From Hypholoma sublateritium FD-334 SS-4 (Eukaryota > Basidiomycota > Agaricomycetes > Agaricales > Strophariaceae): DNA of 64,000 nucleotides. The notes under the pieces are model-generated. The model saw only the letters and a list, made by a program, of their open reading frames with translations. It made no database searches and had not been told where the DNA came from. The position numbers were made by a program, and so were the translations under genes. Shown one piece after another: positions 46,264 through 60,271 of this stretch; within the stretch, counting starts at the first letter, position 1; each line of letters begins with the position of its first letter. Location: contig KN817522.1 in assembly GCA_000827495.1 (NCBI GenBank), positions 434,001-498,000 of the forward strand. The letters run 5' to 3'.

Positions 46264-49025
46264 CTAATTGTTATCGCGTTTGAAGTACGTGGGCTGAGCT
46301 GTGGCGATAAACGTCTTCCAAGCGGCGCGAGTGGCGGTTGGGAATAAATAGGTGGATTGAGTTTTTCCGCCCCCGCCGTTTCCATAGTATATCGGATCTG
46401 GCCCAGGGATGATGCCTGATAGGTCTTTCTGTTCACCACCGACGACCGAGACGGCGCCTGATCTGCTCTTCACAACAGAGCCTTGCGGATTAGTTCCCAG
46501 AACGAATTCGCGCAGGAATGTGAATGCCTGCACGATCAGGATATTAGCAAATGTTGTTAATAAATTCCCGTGAATGCGTACCGAAACCGGAGCATCCTGC
46601 CCGACCAAATGGCCAGCATTCAAGAAAAGTACATATTGCCACCCACGCTCTTGATGGACGACACCGGCGAGCTTCCCTTGGTCGTTATACCAGGGGGTTG
46701 ATGGTTTGCGCGTAAATCCTTGTATACCGCCAAAGGTGGTGTTCTGGATTGCAACTACTCGATGTCATGGAGTAAGAAGCTGTTAAAAGAGATGGGGGTC
46801 TGCAAAATTCACCTTCCGTGCCGTGGTGAGGAATTAGAGCATCGTCGTTGCCAGAGAATAGCATAATCCCCACACCCGCCTTGGTCGCATTGGCAGCAAG
46901 ATCGTTGAAGATGTTAATAGACATCGGACTGCCATCGTTAGGATCTGTAAGAAGGATTAGGACATGTCGATATTCATAGAGAACACGACACTCACCAGCA
47001 CCGAATGGGAAATCAAATTGCATTTGCCAATCTTCGACAGTCGGAGCATGGAAAGCAGCTCGCACGCGAGGATCTGAACAAAGAACTTAGCCCCTTCTAC
47101 CGCGAAGAACTCAGATGAATTTACCGTTCATGAACACACTGGCATCTCTTGTGACCTTAGGATTCAATGCATCGGGAATATCATAGACCTTTGGGAACAA
47201 TGTTATGTTGGCTCCTCGATTAAGACAACAGATGAGCATACATTGAAAGAAAAGCCAGGTTGATCAGTCAAGCCTAGTCAAGAGGGTCAGGAAAGATCAT
47301 GAATGGAAATAGAGAGACGCTCACTCCATGGGAATGTATAGTTGAGGGCGTAATCGATGAACATGTCCAGCAGGAAGCAGCCATACTAATGAAACATTCA
47401 TCAGCTCTACCACCATCGCGACTTCAAAGGAATATCCTTACCCAAGGATCAATAGTACCATTAGCTCGCAGAGACAGATCACGCTTCCAGATCTGCCTTT
47501 CGATTTCTCTGTCTTCGCGCTTCCTCAGTGAGATAGAAGAGGACTCTTCTGCTATGCGTCGAGTAAGTTTCTGCTTGAAGGTCTTGCGAGACAATTTTTG
47601 CGCCCAGGGAATGAAGCGTTCAGAGGGGAAGGTAAAATTCACGTCTGGGATTATACCGTTCTGGGGGTATGTAAGGGAGATATTGAAGCCACAGAGATTA
47701 GTTCTTCGGAGGAAATCAACATGGTGCATTTCCGCGATAAATGGACTAGCTTACTGTTCTATAAAGTAATTATAAACGTCTTGGTCGTAGCCAATAATTT
47801 GAGGGTAAGTGGTAAGAACGCTGAGCTATATGAAAAAGACATGCTTGAGCCCAGGTTCTATAAAGTACGCCGGTCGGCAACGTACAGCGGGGAGGAGCTC
47901 GAAAATCTGCTCAGATGAGTACGTTCCATCACCCATGGATATCTTCGCAACTTTAACCGGAGGGTTAGGCATATCGAAATACGCTTTTAAAATGTACGGC
48001 TGTGGAGAAAGATTAGAGTGAATAACATATATAAGAGGAACGACGAACAATATACTGTCCAGCGTAACTTTCTCCAGTGATGTGAAGGGGACGAGTAGCG
48101 AGACTGGGGAATACTTTCACAAGATTGCCCAAGAATCCCATCTACAGTTCGGATTAGACACTAGTGGTGATAAGTCGCGATGTGTACGTACAAAATCTTG
48201 ACCGATCTGAATTTCATCAGGAGCTATAGACCGAAGAAAAATAAGCTGACGAATTATTGAAAGTGGCAGAAGTTCAACGAAACATACCATAACCATTTGC
48301 ATCTGCAGTTGAGTAACCGACGCCACTGCAAAATAAGATAAGAATATGCAAATAGCTACCTAACAAGTTGCCTACACTGGTTGATCGATCCAGAAGTAAT
48401 CTGCCAGCTTGTTCCAACTGTACTGGTTGGGTTTGGCGGAGTAGTCGCTTTGAAGTTGAATAGGTCCGTTCTGACCGCCGAGGTAAATTTCAACGGAAAC
48501 CAAACGCGTATTGAATGGCGCATACCTCGAAAAATGCGCCATACATACTCGAAGAGCCAGGACTATTGATATATGGGTGTTTAACGCGTGCGCACCACGG
48601 TAACATGATAAGAAATTCACCCTCCGTTTAGCCAGATGCCCCAAGGCTCCTGATTCCTTGGATCAGCAGGGCCCGTAAGTGAACCTGTGGACTTCTCGAA
48701 TCCAAGGAAGAACAGTGTGTTGTTGGGGTGTCCGACGCGTTGAACTGGAAGATTTCCAGCAAAGCTCCTCTCGACATTCCAAGTAACATTGGGTAGCTTG
48801 TCCGTCACTTGAAAATCTGAGGACAAAACGTTGAGCGTCACGTATGCGCCCGCAATGGAGAAAACACAAACAGCTTTGCCACTTTGGACTATAGACGCCG
48901 GATGGTTGTCCTGGGTACACATGAGGCCAGGTGCTCGGAAGAGCAGTACTATCTTGCGAGGCAACGAAAGGCGTAGATGAGAGGAGCGCGAATGCGCAAA
49001 AGGCAGCAAGGCGTCGGTAAGTCAT
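46264..49025 (-). CDS. Secreted serine carboxypeptidase (peptidase S10)
   Basis: Start MTYRRLAAFCAFALLSST gives a signal peptide. Then come NVTWNVERSFAGNLPVQR, NNTLFFLGFEKSTGSLT and WGIWLNGGPGSSS (oxyanion region). The nucleophile motif HITGESYAGQYI is near 48080. The catalytic Asp lies in LFSGNDDALIPHHGTE (46840s) and the His in LNAGHLVGQDAPV (46600s), followed by FTFLREFVLGTNP. All three triad members of clan SC family S10 are thus present. The protein removes C-terminal residues at acidic pH; in fungi it is secreted or vacuolar. N-glycosylation sequons are frequent. Around a dozen introns are present and inner splice sites between 47100 and 48600 were not all resolved. Confidence 0.85.
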
Positions 49026-49678
49026 GTCGGAATGAGATGAATGGCTCCTCCTGCGAACTTCAGCTGTTGAACGGATCGCTGGTAGCTAACGTCTGTCGTT
49101 GAGGCCGATTGCTTTTATACGGACGCGACGCGGCTTGACGCGGCCCCGCTCCCGAGCAATAGCCACATGGTTTTTGCCCTGAGCACAATTGAAGTCTGCG
49201 TGTATTTTTGGTGTTGCCGATTCAGATACTTCTGTTGGTGTGTATGTCCGCATCTTCTGAAAATAGAGACACGACTTGAAGCATGCCAGTTAGCTTATTG
49301 TCATTCTATTGTCTGCTCCAGCCTGCCGAAGGTGAGTAAGACGTGATCCGTTCAGACGAATCGGAGGCAGAACGCCTAAGAGGCCGCGAGCATTCTTGCA
49401 TGATCATCATCAGACTCAGAGTGTAGCTTGACAATAAGTGCCTCAGCTCGCCTCATGATGTAACGTCCAAATCGGGATGATATATCCGGCCATATTCCCT
49501 CGCTTGTCCAAGGAGTCCGAAGACTCTGTTGACTGCTTTCCAAGTTCGCCTGGCACATCCTTGGGGCGAAGTATCTATTATCATATGTATGTCAACCAAG
49601 AATGTCTCCATCTGACGCTGCGCTGGGCCATCATGAATGATCCGCAGTTCGCTACAGATTCCATAGACTTTGGCCGCG
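49026..49678. other. Divergent intergenic region
   Basis: 653 bp between the start codons of the carboxypeptidase and NAD+ synthetase genes. Small frames on both strands (for example 49453-49713 minus) overlap the NAD+ synthetase start and have no motif, so they are not called. Confidence 0.45.
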
Positions 49679-52600
49679 ATGGGCCATCTCATAACACTGG
49701 CTACGTACGGCACTCTGATTCAGATGTTCTCATATGCTGACTTCGATCTGAACATTGCTCAGCTGGTAGCTACTTGACCATTACGATGTCAGAGCTACAT
49801 TGATTGTGTCTTCCACCAGTTCTCTTAATCAATGGGCGCTAGACTTCCAAGTTCGTTTATCTCTCTGACCTTCGAGGATGTTCACCAGACCATCTGTCTT
49901 CAGGGTAATTATGAACGGATAATGGAAAGCATCGAAATTGCGAAAGGTCGTGGAGCAACCTTACGTGTCGGACCCGAACTTGAAATACCGTCAGTCGTAG
50001 AATCTCATTCTAGGAGGTCATTGAAAACGAATCATAATATCCATCGACAGCGGATATGGATGCTTGGATCATTTTCTTGAAGGTATTGCATAGCCATATC
50101 TACTCTCGTACAAACTGACGGGGAATATTTTCTATAGGCGATACAGTGCTTCATTCATGGGAGGTTCTTGCGAAGATCTTGGCTTCCGATGCAACGATGG
50201 GTATCGTCTGCGACATCGGGATGTGCGTACGACATACTATTCCGCAACTGGAAATTGATGTTCACCACATCCAGGCCAGTCGTTCACAAGAATGTGATCT
50301 ACAACTGTCGAGTCATCATCCATGATAGGAAAATCCTGCTCATCCGGCCCAAAATGTGGCTTGCAAACGATGGGAATTATCGCGAGTTACGTTTCTTCAC
50401 CCCTTGGCAAAAGCACCGCCAATGGGAGGATCACTATCTCCCTCGAATCATCCAAGCCGTGACCAAACAGGTTGGCACCTACCCTTTCCCTGTTATGGTT
50501 GTCGAAATTAGAACGTTCTGACTGTGTTCCCTTAGATCAAGGTCCCGTTCGGAGATGCAGTGGTCAGTACGGTTGACACTTGCATTGGCGCAGAACTATG
50601 CGAGGAATTATTCACACCTGCCAGGTACTAATCTTTCGTTCTTGTGGCAATATATGTTACTTATATCCCTTAGCCCGCACATATTGATGGGGCTTGATGG
50701 TGTGGAAATATTCACCAACTCCAGTGGAAGCCACCACGAGCTCCGTAAACTTTATAGACGCGTAGAACTGATTAAAGAAGCCACTCTCAAGGTATTCGAC
50801 TTGCCACCTAATGCAATCGGCAGACTTATATTTCAATATTTCCAGCTAGGTGGCATTTATCTATATGCCAATCAACAAGGATGCGATGGCGATCGACTTT
50901 ATTACGACGGATGCGCCATGATCGCAGTCAATGGAAGAGTAGTTGCACAAGGATCTCAGTTTTCTTTGAACGATGTCGAAGTGGTAACTGCGACGGTCGA
51001 CATCGAAGACGTCCGGGCCCACCGCGCCGTCTCTAGCAGGAGTATGCAAGCCGCATCTGCCGAAAGATACCATCGGGTGGAGGTCGATTTTGCCTTGACA
51101 AGCGGAAAGTTTGACGAGGTCAGTGAGGCAGATATGGTTGGGCTAATCGGCAGCAAGTCCATCCCAGTTCGGTACCATTCCCCCGAAGAAGAAATCGCGT
51201 ATGGTTTTTCTCTTGTGTGTGCCTGCCTCGATTAATTTTTACCTCGTTTTAGCCTTGGACCTGCTTGCTGGCTCTGGGATTATCTTCGACGCTCAAGGAC
51301 GCAAGGTTATTTCATCCCTTTGAGTGGGGGCATTGATAGCTGCGCGACTGCCGTCATCGTGTACTCGATGTGCCGACTGGTATCCGAAGCCGCTGCCAGG
51401 GGTGGTAGGTTGCCTATATAATTCTTCACAGCTCCATCCGAATGTTTTCAACAGACATCCAAGTAATCTCCGATGCACGACGCATAGCCGGGGAGCCTGA
51501 AGACTCCGACTATATTCCGATCGATCCAAAGGAATTTTCAAGCAGAATTTTCCATACATGCTACATGGGAACTGAAAACTCCAGCGTCGAGACCAGACGG
51601 CGGGCCAAACAATTAGCAGAAGCCATTGGAAGGTAATATGAATGTTAGGTTTTTGGATTGACGCTGAAGCTAACACGAATCTTAAGTTACCATACCGATT
51701 TAAACATGGATTCAATTGTCACCGCTGTCCTAAATTTATTTTCGTTTGTTACAGGCGCTCGCCCGCAATTTCGCTCCCATGGTGGCTCAGCCGCAGAAAA
51801 CCTTGCGCTGCAAAACATCCAGGTGACGCGTATATATCTGCTTGACAGGTTCCAAATTTAACCGATCGGAATCTGCAGGCAAGGTTGCGCATGGTTCTAG
51901 CATACATGTTTGCACAGCTCCTCCCATGGGTCAGAGGGCGAAATGGAGGCCTTCTAGTCCTCGGAAGTGCCAACGTCGACGAAAGGCAGTGCATCTTCTG
52001 ATTTTGCACTCATCCACAGAGCTAACGCAGTCAACAGTCTGCGAGGTTACTTGACCAAATATGATTGTTCTTCCGGTACCGATTCCGTGCTCCCGTCGTC
52101 TGATTTGAATTGAGCATTCTGCAGCGGATATCAACCCAATTGGAGGGATCAGTAAGACAGACCTCAAGAAATTCATTGCTTATGCAGAGGGTGCATTCGA
52201 CCTCCCCATTTTGCGAAGGTGCGTATATTCATACACAATGTTATGTTGTAAAAATACTTACTATCCATGCGAATCAGCTTCTTGGATGCCGTACCCACGG
52301 CCGAGCTGGAACCCATAACCGAAAACTATGTACAATCAGATGAGGTATTTACCTTCCTGAACGAAGTTCTACGACGTTCTCTGAGATTGAGCTCCAGGCG
52401 GACATGGGTATGACATACGATGAATTGTCCGTCTTTGGCCGCCTCCGCAAGGTCGATAAATGTGGACCGTACAGCACTTTCACCAAGCTCATTCATGAAT
52501 GGGGATCCTTCCTTTCTCCTCTCCAAGTCAGACTTTTTCCTTGCTCCGTTTGGCTGTCCTCTAAACAATTTTTAGATCGCTGAGAAAGTGAAGTTATTCT

Positions 52601-52929
52601 TCTTTGAACACGCCAGGAATAGACACAAGATGACAACGCTAACGCCTGCCTACCATGCCGTCAGTTCTGTTTTCTCCTTTTTTTTTTGTTCTTGGTTGCA
52701 ATAATTTGATGCATCTAATAGGAGTCGTACAGCCCCGATGACAATAGTAAGTCATGACTTCTGAAAGGTTTGCAATCCTTCTGAATTAATGTTGGACACA
52801 GGGTTCGATTTGCGGCCATTCCTTTATCCTTCTCGTTTCCCTTGGCAATTCAAGAAAATCGACGAAGTGGCAGCAGCTCTTCCAGATAGGTCTAACCAGG
52901 GCGCAGTGAACAAGACAAAGATCGAGTAA
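49679..52929 (+). CDS. QNS1: Glutamine-dependent NAD+ synthetase
   Basis: Exon 1 is only 26 nt (49679-49704, MGHLITLAT). Exon 2 (49820-49850) and the next (from 49902) give [16 protein letters not shown], the family N-terminus. The nitrilase-like glutaminase domain shows [19 protein letters not shown] (Glu), [18 protein letters not shown] (Lys) and [13 protein letters not shown] (Cys). The synthetase domain has [19 protein letters not shown] (P-loop), [64 protein letters not shown] and [19 protein letters not shown]. The last exon ends [12 protein letters not shown]. The enzyme makes NAD+ from deamido-NAD+ with ammonia tunnelled from glutamine. The intron at 51986-52037 has a GC donor. It converges on SEC6 with 130 bp between stops. 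Confidence 0.92.
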
Positions 52930-53059
52930 ATAGATACAGGAGGAAAGCAATAAGTTAAGAACGGGATGTATGAGGAATCGGAGCAAGCTCGGTGATATAA
53001 AGATACAGATGAGATGGATCCAACACGAACAAAAAAGAAACATGCTATGCTATTAGTAC

Positions 53060-55484
53060 TTATGTCCGAAGGAATCGAGTGAATGAATTTTGCACGTTAA
53101 CTTTCTTCATAATGGTTGGATCAGGTGCTAGATGGTTGGCTGGTGAGCATAGGAGGTACGGAGACAGGCAATCTGCATGAAACTTACGATCTGAAAGCCC
53201 TTCATCTTTCACTTTACGCTTCACGCTATCCATAATCTCGCCGACAGCCGAGCGGTCGAAATCGCTCCTTGCCTTCATCAATCCCTCCACAAATGCTATG
53301 TTTGGTCCATGTACCTTCGCAAACGACCAGAATGACAGGAATGCAATGTCTTTAGATGCCTCCAGCATAGCGAGAATCATTTCGAGGACTTGGAATCGGG
53401 CATCGACATCTGCCGGCGGAGACAAGGTAATGAAGAAAGCGTAGACCTCCGTAATATCCTCCTTGAAACGCTCTGCGGCAGCAGGCATCTTGAGTTTCGC
53501 GGAGTTGGCCAGCGAGTTCAGATAAGTGAGAAGGAAGGTGTCCGTAAGATCTTCTACCAGTAAATCCAGTAACACCGGGTTGAGATAGCTTTGGTAGTCC
53601 GTCATGTAGTCCCGCATCGTCTCGACGACTTGCCGCATGATACCGTCGTACCAGGGAGCTTGGAATAAATTCTTGGTCGCGGGTTTGAGATCGTTGAATA
53701 TAAGATCGATCAAGGTTTGCATGCATTTCTTCGCAATGTCCAGATAACCGTCAATGGCGTTGTTGAGGCGTTCGTTGATCGTGCTTTGATATTTCGCTGA
53801 TACCAAAGGTTCCACTCGAGCCAGAAGTGCTTCGCAGAAGTCGGCAGATTTAATCTGGTCATTGGCCAATGCGATACAATACTCCACCAGACCACCTACA
53901 ACCTCTTCAGGTTTCTCCATCTGCTTCTTAAACTCTGCGTCAATGATCTGTGACCATTGCGCCTGTATTCCTCGCATTACACGATTGGTTTCCCCAACAA
54001 CACGGGCTAGAATCGCGCCTTGTCCACTCTCTGTCGCCAGATCAATCTGTTGGTTGACCATTTGGAACAGAATCACGCCGCCCTGTGTACCATACAGACC
54101 GTCGCTATCGACTTCTGGGGGTTCCTCGCGTTTGATAAACTCGGCAACTTCAGTTTTCATGAGGTTTGTCGACCATTCATCTAGTTTTTGTATGATGAGT
54201 TTGACGTAGTCTTCGATGAGATCCTGTTCCTTTCCGTCCAGCAGAGGTGGATCCATTAGTTCTGGGGCAATGTTGAGTTCTTTCATGTTCCCTTTGTAGT
54301 CTTTTAGCCACTCGTACAAAGTCAAGAGAACACTAGCTTCTGTCTTCATGCTAGCTATTGTTTTGACGATGGTGTTAAATGCTTTGTGGTACTCCCGTAT
54401 ATATAGTGAAAATATGTCGTAGTCGGCCGGGAAGCATGGAACGACGTCAGTTTCGACGCGGAGGATGTCTTGATATAGCCACGAAGAATTTGCGAGGAAG
54501 GCAACAGGATTGTCTTCGCAGTTTTTGTACGCATCCTGAACTTTATCGTGCAGAGATTGGGTGATGGCTTTGATGATCTTCGATCGGTAGTGTTTAAGAA
54601 CTCGTGCTTCTGCTTGCAAAGATTTAAATTTGAGAGCGGCGTCTAGTTTGGCTGCTTTCTTCACGAAGCGCATAACCACTGTCTACGATAACCGCCTGGT
54701 AAGTATCAAGCAAAGTTGAGATGAACACAACAGATAATACCTTTTCGTCCTCCTTCCCTTCGACCTCAGCTACTTTGAGCATCCTGACGACGACATCCGA
54801 GTATCCTGCGCGAATCAGATTCAACACATTCTTCGCCAGTTGAATGATATATTCATCGAACTGGACAATGAGTTTGTTCAGACGTTCGAACCATCTAGTC
54901 AACGTTGCCTGGGAGCTGGGAGAAGCTTTCTTGGCTTGATGCATCGTAGTGTTTCTGAAACGCTCCAGCTGGTTGAGTTGGAAATGAATAATAAGAAGAT
55001 TAGGCGCCGGGCCAACAATTTCTCTACTATCCTCGGCAAGCATTAGCTCCAAGTCGTCCAATTGGGCAGCCATATCGAGAAGATTATTGACCATCTCTTC
55101 CGTAGATTCAAAGTTCCTGTGGACCAAAGACACCTAGACAGGATCTCAACACAGCAATGCGAGAAACGCAATTCAATGGTCTCTCACCCTACTGATTTGG
55201 TCGAAAGTGGCGACACGGACTGAAGGATCGTCACATTCCTTCTCTATGGACATCATTTCGTCCTTGATCGCCTGGACATTCTGCCTAGTACTCAAGAGTT
55301 TTCTGAGGCCCAGCCGAGTAGCTTGCAATTGCTCCTTGACTCCGTTGTTTAGTCGCGTGTCTATTGATGCCTTCTCTTTCTCTAGTTTCTTTCGGAAAGC
55401 GGAGACTTTGACAAGGTCATCAGGTGATTGCAAGTATTCTCCGATGGCCTGCGCTGCAGAGACTGGGCCAACGGGAGCCGCCAT
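53060..55484 (-). CDS. SEC6: Exocyst complex subunit Sec6
   Basis: The start is MAAPVGPVSAAQAIGEYLQS at 55484. The N-terminal coiled coil (VSAFRKKLEKEKASIDTRL, SIEKECDDPSVRVATFDQIS) and SLVHRNFESTEEMVNNLLDM lead to a long helical region, mostly in one 1.6-kb exon (54679-53170). It includes FFCCFPADYDIF-like VVPCFPADYDIFSLYIREYH, YGTQGGVILFQMVNQQIDL and DLLVEDLTDTFLLTYLNSL. The last exon, reached through a small intron after LSD, ends DPTIMKKVNVQNSFTRFLRT. About 750 residues, normal for Sec6. Sec6 is a core subunit of the exocyst that tethers secretory vesicles and binds the SM protein Sec1, which is also encoded in this window. It is divergent from COQ6 with 139 bp between ATGs. Confidence 0.93.
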
Positions 55485-55623
55485 AAGCCACCAGAGAAAG
55501 CTAACGGCGGAGAGGAGGGTTGATAAGATTGAACAATAAGTTCGTCGCCTACTTGAATATTACTTACAAGCGTTTCCAAGCACGTGTCCCTCATCCAGTC
55601 TCGGTTACGCTCATTCCTTGACA
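55485..55623. promoter_or_regulatory. Short divergent promoter shared by SEC6 and COQ6
   Basis: Only 139 bp separate the two start codons, so both 5' UTRs and core promoters must overlap here. No TATA box is obvious; a CACGTG core is present near 55581. Confidence 0.45.
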
Positions 55624-57609
55624 ATGGCCGTGACGTCCACAAGAGCTGGTCGCGCTGGATTAAACCTGTTCAAATATTCACCTCACCCATCTAAAACGAG
55701 AGCGTATTCCACCGGACTGAATACCGAAATCCTCGAAAGTGATGTGGTGATTGTAGGCGGTGGGCCTGCAGGTCTCGCTCTCGCCAGCGCGTTGGGTACG
55801 TTCTCGTTTCCTCTCAGTTGGATGCATCGTTGAAGAGTCTTAGGCTCATCCTCTCATGTACGGAAAAATATTCGCGTCACCTTAATTGAGGGGGGAGATT
55901 TGAGCAAGATTGAAGCCTGGCAGCCAACACCAAATATGTTTTCCAATCGCGTAGTTTCGCTCACCAATGCATCACAACGTTTCCTGAGGGGTAGGAGACG
56001 CTCTGATTGCAGCTGAAATGCATCTCATAGCGTGTATTCTCTTAAAGATACTGGGGCATGGAACTATATCGAGACAAGTCGCACTTGTGGAGTGGAACAA
56101 CTTCAAGTAAGTGCTGTGCTGCACAAATAGTATGATTCTAAGCTATCGTATTAGGTTTGGGATGGTATATCAGATGCGCGTATTGAATTCTCAGCTGCTG
56201 AACTTGTTCAACAACAAGCTTCTGTGCCTGAAATGTCTCGCCTAATAGAGAATTTCAATCTGCAACGCGGACTTCTACGGCACCTTGGTAGCATTCCAGA
56301 AGTTCGAATATTACAACGGACGAAAGTTGTCGCCATTGACCAAGATTCGGAGGCACGGGGAGGATGGCCTTTGATTCACCTTGATAATAGCCAAAGTATT
56401 CGGGCAAGATTACTGGTGAGGACCGCTGCTTTCCATTCCCGACCACATTTATATTGAACCGACACTCATAGGTTGGCGCCGATGGGTTTAATTCCCCTGT
56501 TCGATCGTTTGCCAAAATACCTTCTTTTGGCTGGGCCTACGATGCGCAAGCAATTGTCGCTACCATGAACCATCATCCTCGTGGTGCCTATGAGAGTCCC
56601 AACACAACCGCATACCAACGATTCCTACCCACCGGGCCGATTGCTTTCCTTCCGCTTTCTCCGACTACTTCTTCGCTTGTGTGGTCAACGAAACCTTTTC
56701 TCGCTGCTGCTCTGCTCGCTTGCCACAGCGATGTTCTCGTGAACATGGTCAACGCTGCCTTCCGCCTGCCTGATGTTTCGATGAAATATCTACATCAATT
56801 AATTCTGGATCGACATTCTAGCGGGTCATCTGTGACCCCAGAGGAAATACAAGAGGAGATTAACTGGCGCGAACAAGCTCATGGTATCGACCCTCATTCT
56901 GCTTATATATCAGCCGTAGTGAAAACCGACCGGGTCGGTATTCCACCTGCGGACTCAGAAGCTGTTCCTCCTCTCGTCACCGACATTCAGGCCAAGTCGG
57001 CGGCATCATTTCCTCTGCGTTTCAGTCATGCGGAATCTTACATTGGCGAAGGCCCTGGTGCGCGAACGGCTTTAGTGGGTGATGCTGCCCATACCGTTCA
57101 TCCCCTGGCCGGTCAAGGCTTGAATCTGGGACTGTACGATGTCGAATGTCTTGCTAGGTGCATAAAGGATAGCTTACTCACGGGCGGAGATATCGGTAGG
57201 TACTTCCAATCCGCGTTGTTTTTCGACACTAATATGATCTGCGCTTCTCAAAGGTTCTTATACAGCTCTCCTCCCATACACCCAAGAACGCTACCTCGCT
57301 AATCACACTCTCATGTCGGCATTTGACAAACTGCACAAAATCTACTCAACTGATAGTCAACCCATTGTTTGGGCTCGTTCAGTTGGCGTAGAGGTATTAA
57401 ACGAGCTGGATTCAGTGAAGGCTGCAATTATGATGACAGCTGGAGCGAAGACGACAAGAAGTTCTTCCTCGGGTTCAACGGCCTGGAATATAGCTGGAAG
57501 CGCAGTAGAAACAATGGCTTCCACTGTACATACTGCCGGTGCTATCGGCGGAGCGATCGGAAATGCTTTAGGTTCAGCACTAAAGAATTTTAGCAGGAGA
57601 ACGAGTTAG
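55624..57609 (+). CDS. COQ6: Ubiquinone biosynthesis monooxygenase Coq6
   Basis: The N-terminus MAVTSTRAGRAGLNLFKY is Arg/Ser-rich and suits a mitochondrial presequence. Next is the FAD dinucleotide fold ESDVVIVGGGPAGLALASAL. Further blocks are PNMFSNRVVSLTNASQRFL, SVPEMSRLIENFNLQRGLL, GWAYDAQAIVATMNHHPRG, NTTAYQRFLPTGPIAFLPL and the second FAD motif ALVGDAAHTVHPLAGQGLNL. The last exons read LLPYTQERYLANHTLMSAF and LYSTDSQPIVWAR-like IYSTDSQPIVWARSVG, with a Gly/Ala-rich C-terminus. About 540 residues. Coq6 hydroxylates C5 of the ubiquinone ring precursor in the mitochondrial matrix. The second FAD motif is intact, so the gene is probably functional. Confidence 0.9.
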
Positions 57610-57911
57610 TGTAAGACGCGTAGAATAGTGAAATTTGCTTTTCTTTTGACTCAAAATCAGTTTATTTAAGTAATGATCATAGTAATTATCAGCAACATTC
57701 TACTGACTTCACATACAGTGCCTTAGTCCCAGCTCATGCTTGAATGTTTGAACATTTGCTTGATGATATTCGTCTCACGTGTAAAGAAACGGCTATCGTC
57801 GTTGCAGCTGCCAAGTCCAAGTTCACTCTACTTAATCGAACACTGGGATACTCAGATACTGCCACTAGTAAACATAAATCTTCACTTTAGTCTAAATTCA
57901 GGTGTAGGCAT
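57610..57911. other. Convergent 3' regions, no gene seen
   Basis: 302 bp between the stops of COQ6 and the old yellow enzyme gene; AT-rich, no feature recognised. Confidence 0.4.
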
Positions 57912-59531
<1,620 letters not shown>

Positions 59532-59861
59532 GGTGAGATGGAGAAGGCGAGAAGAGCGCAGATGGGCTTTCTCTCAGACTCAGATATGAAAGCATTAGTC
59601 AACGGCACTATCGAGCACGTCATTATTGAATTGAGTCCCATGGGACGCAAATGGGACGACGTGGAAGAGAGATAAAAAGGAAGCGCAGCCGCCACGGATC
59701 AGTTGACCGCGTGAGCTGGGATCCCGTAATGACGTAAATCATGGTCAACCGTCACACGCACGGTCGTAACTCGTTTGTTAGCAGCGTACGCCGCACTAGT
59801 CTGCTTCCAAACGCGCATGGTTTACTAGGACCTCGGTTAATACTGTATTAGGTAAGATACA

Positions 59862-60013
59862 TGTCCACCCGAAAACGGCGGCCGTAGGCCGCGACACTCA
59901 GAAAAATATATATCAGTGTCCACCCGTTTTGAACACATTTTGCCCCCTCAGGTAAGGAGAAATTGTCCACCCAGATTTGGCTCACATTGTCCAGGGTCAG
60001 ATGTTGTCCACCC
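59862..60013 (+). repeat. Subterminal repeat array, TGTCCACCC x4 plus a variant
   Basis: Exact TGTCCACCC is at 59862, 59917, 59964 and 60005, all on the plus strand, plus TGTCCAGGG at 59988. Starts are 55, 47, 24 and 17 bp apart. Two copies are preceded by GGTAAG 11-13 bp upstream. Same-strand short repeats at an element end typically serve as transposase binding sites. Confidence 0.65.
59878..59892. repeat. GC-rich hairpin GCGGCC-GTA-GGCCGC
   Basis: A perfect 6-bp inverted repeat with a 3-nt loop, embedded between the first two TGTCCACCC copies in otherwise AT-balanced DNA. Confidence 0.5.
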
Positions 60014-60271
60014 GACACCATCGACCGATTTAGTGCTGCATTGAGACGGGCCACCAATAACTGATTGCAACTTTGGCAATCCGTGGCCGAGAAGTGGCCT
60101 CCAATTTTTTTCTCTGTAGAACAAGGGAGCCACTTGCTGCCACCATTTTTTTGAGTAAATTTCGGGTGAAATAGAAAATCCATGTAGCGCAGAACAGCGC
60201 AGAACCTGTTGAATCTCTATCTCTCTGTTTCTCGGAATCTTAAAAACTTTCCTCGGTGCTTAGTGCATGAA

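Noticed and set aside
49453..49713. Minus frame of 86 codons in the carboxypeptidase/NAD+ synthetase gap
   Set aside because: Overlaps the 26-nt first exon of QNS1 and shows no recognisable feature.
49832..50080. ATG 49832 as start of NAD+ synthetase
   Set aside because: It reads through an intron and loses the SLNQWALDF motif; the 49679 start restores it.
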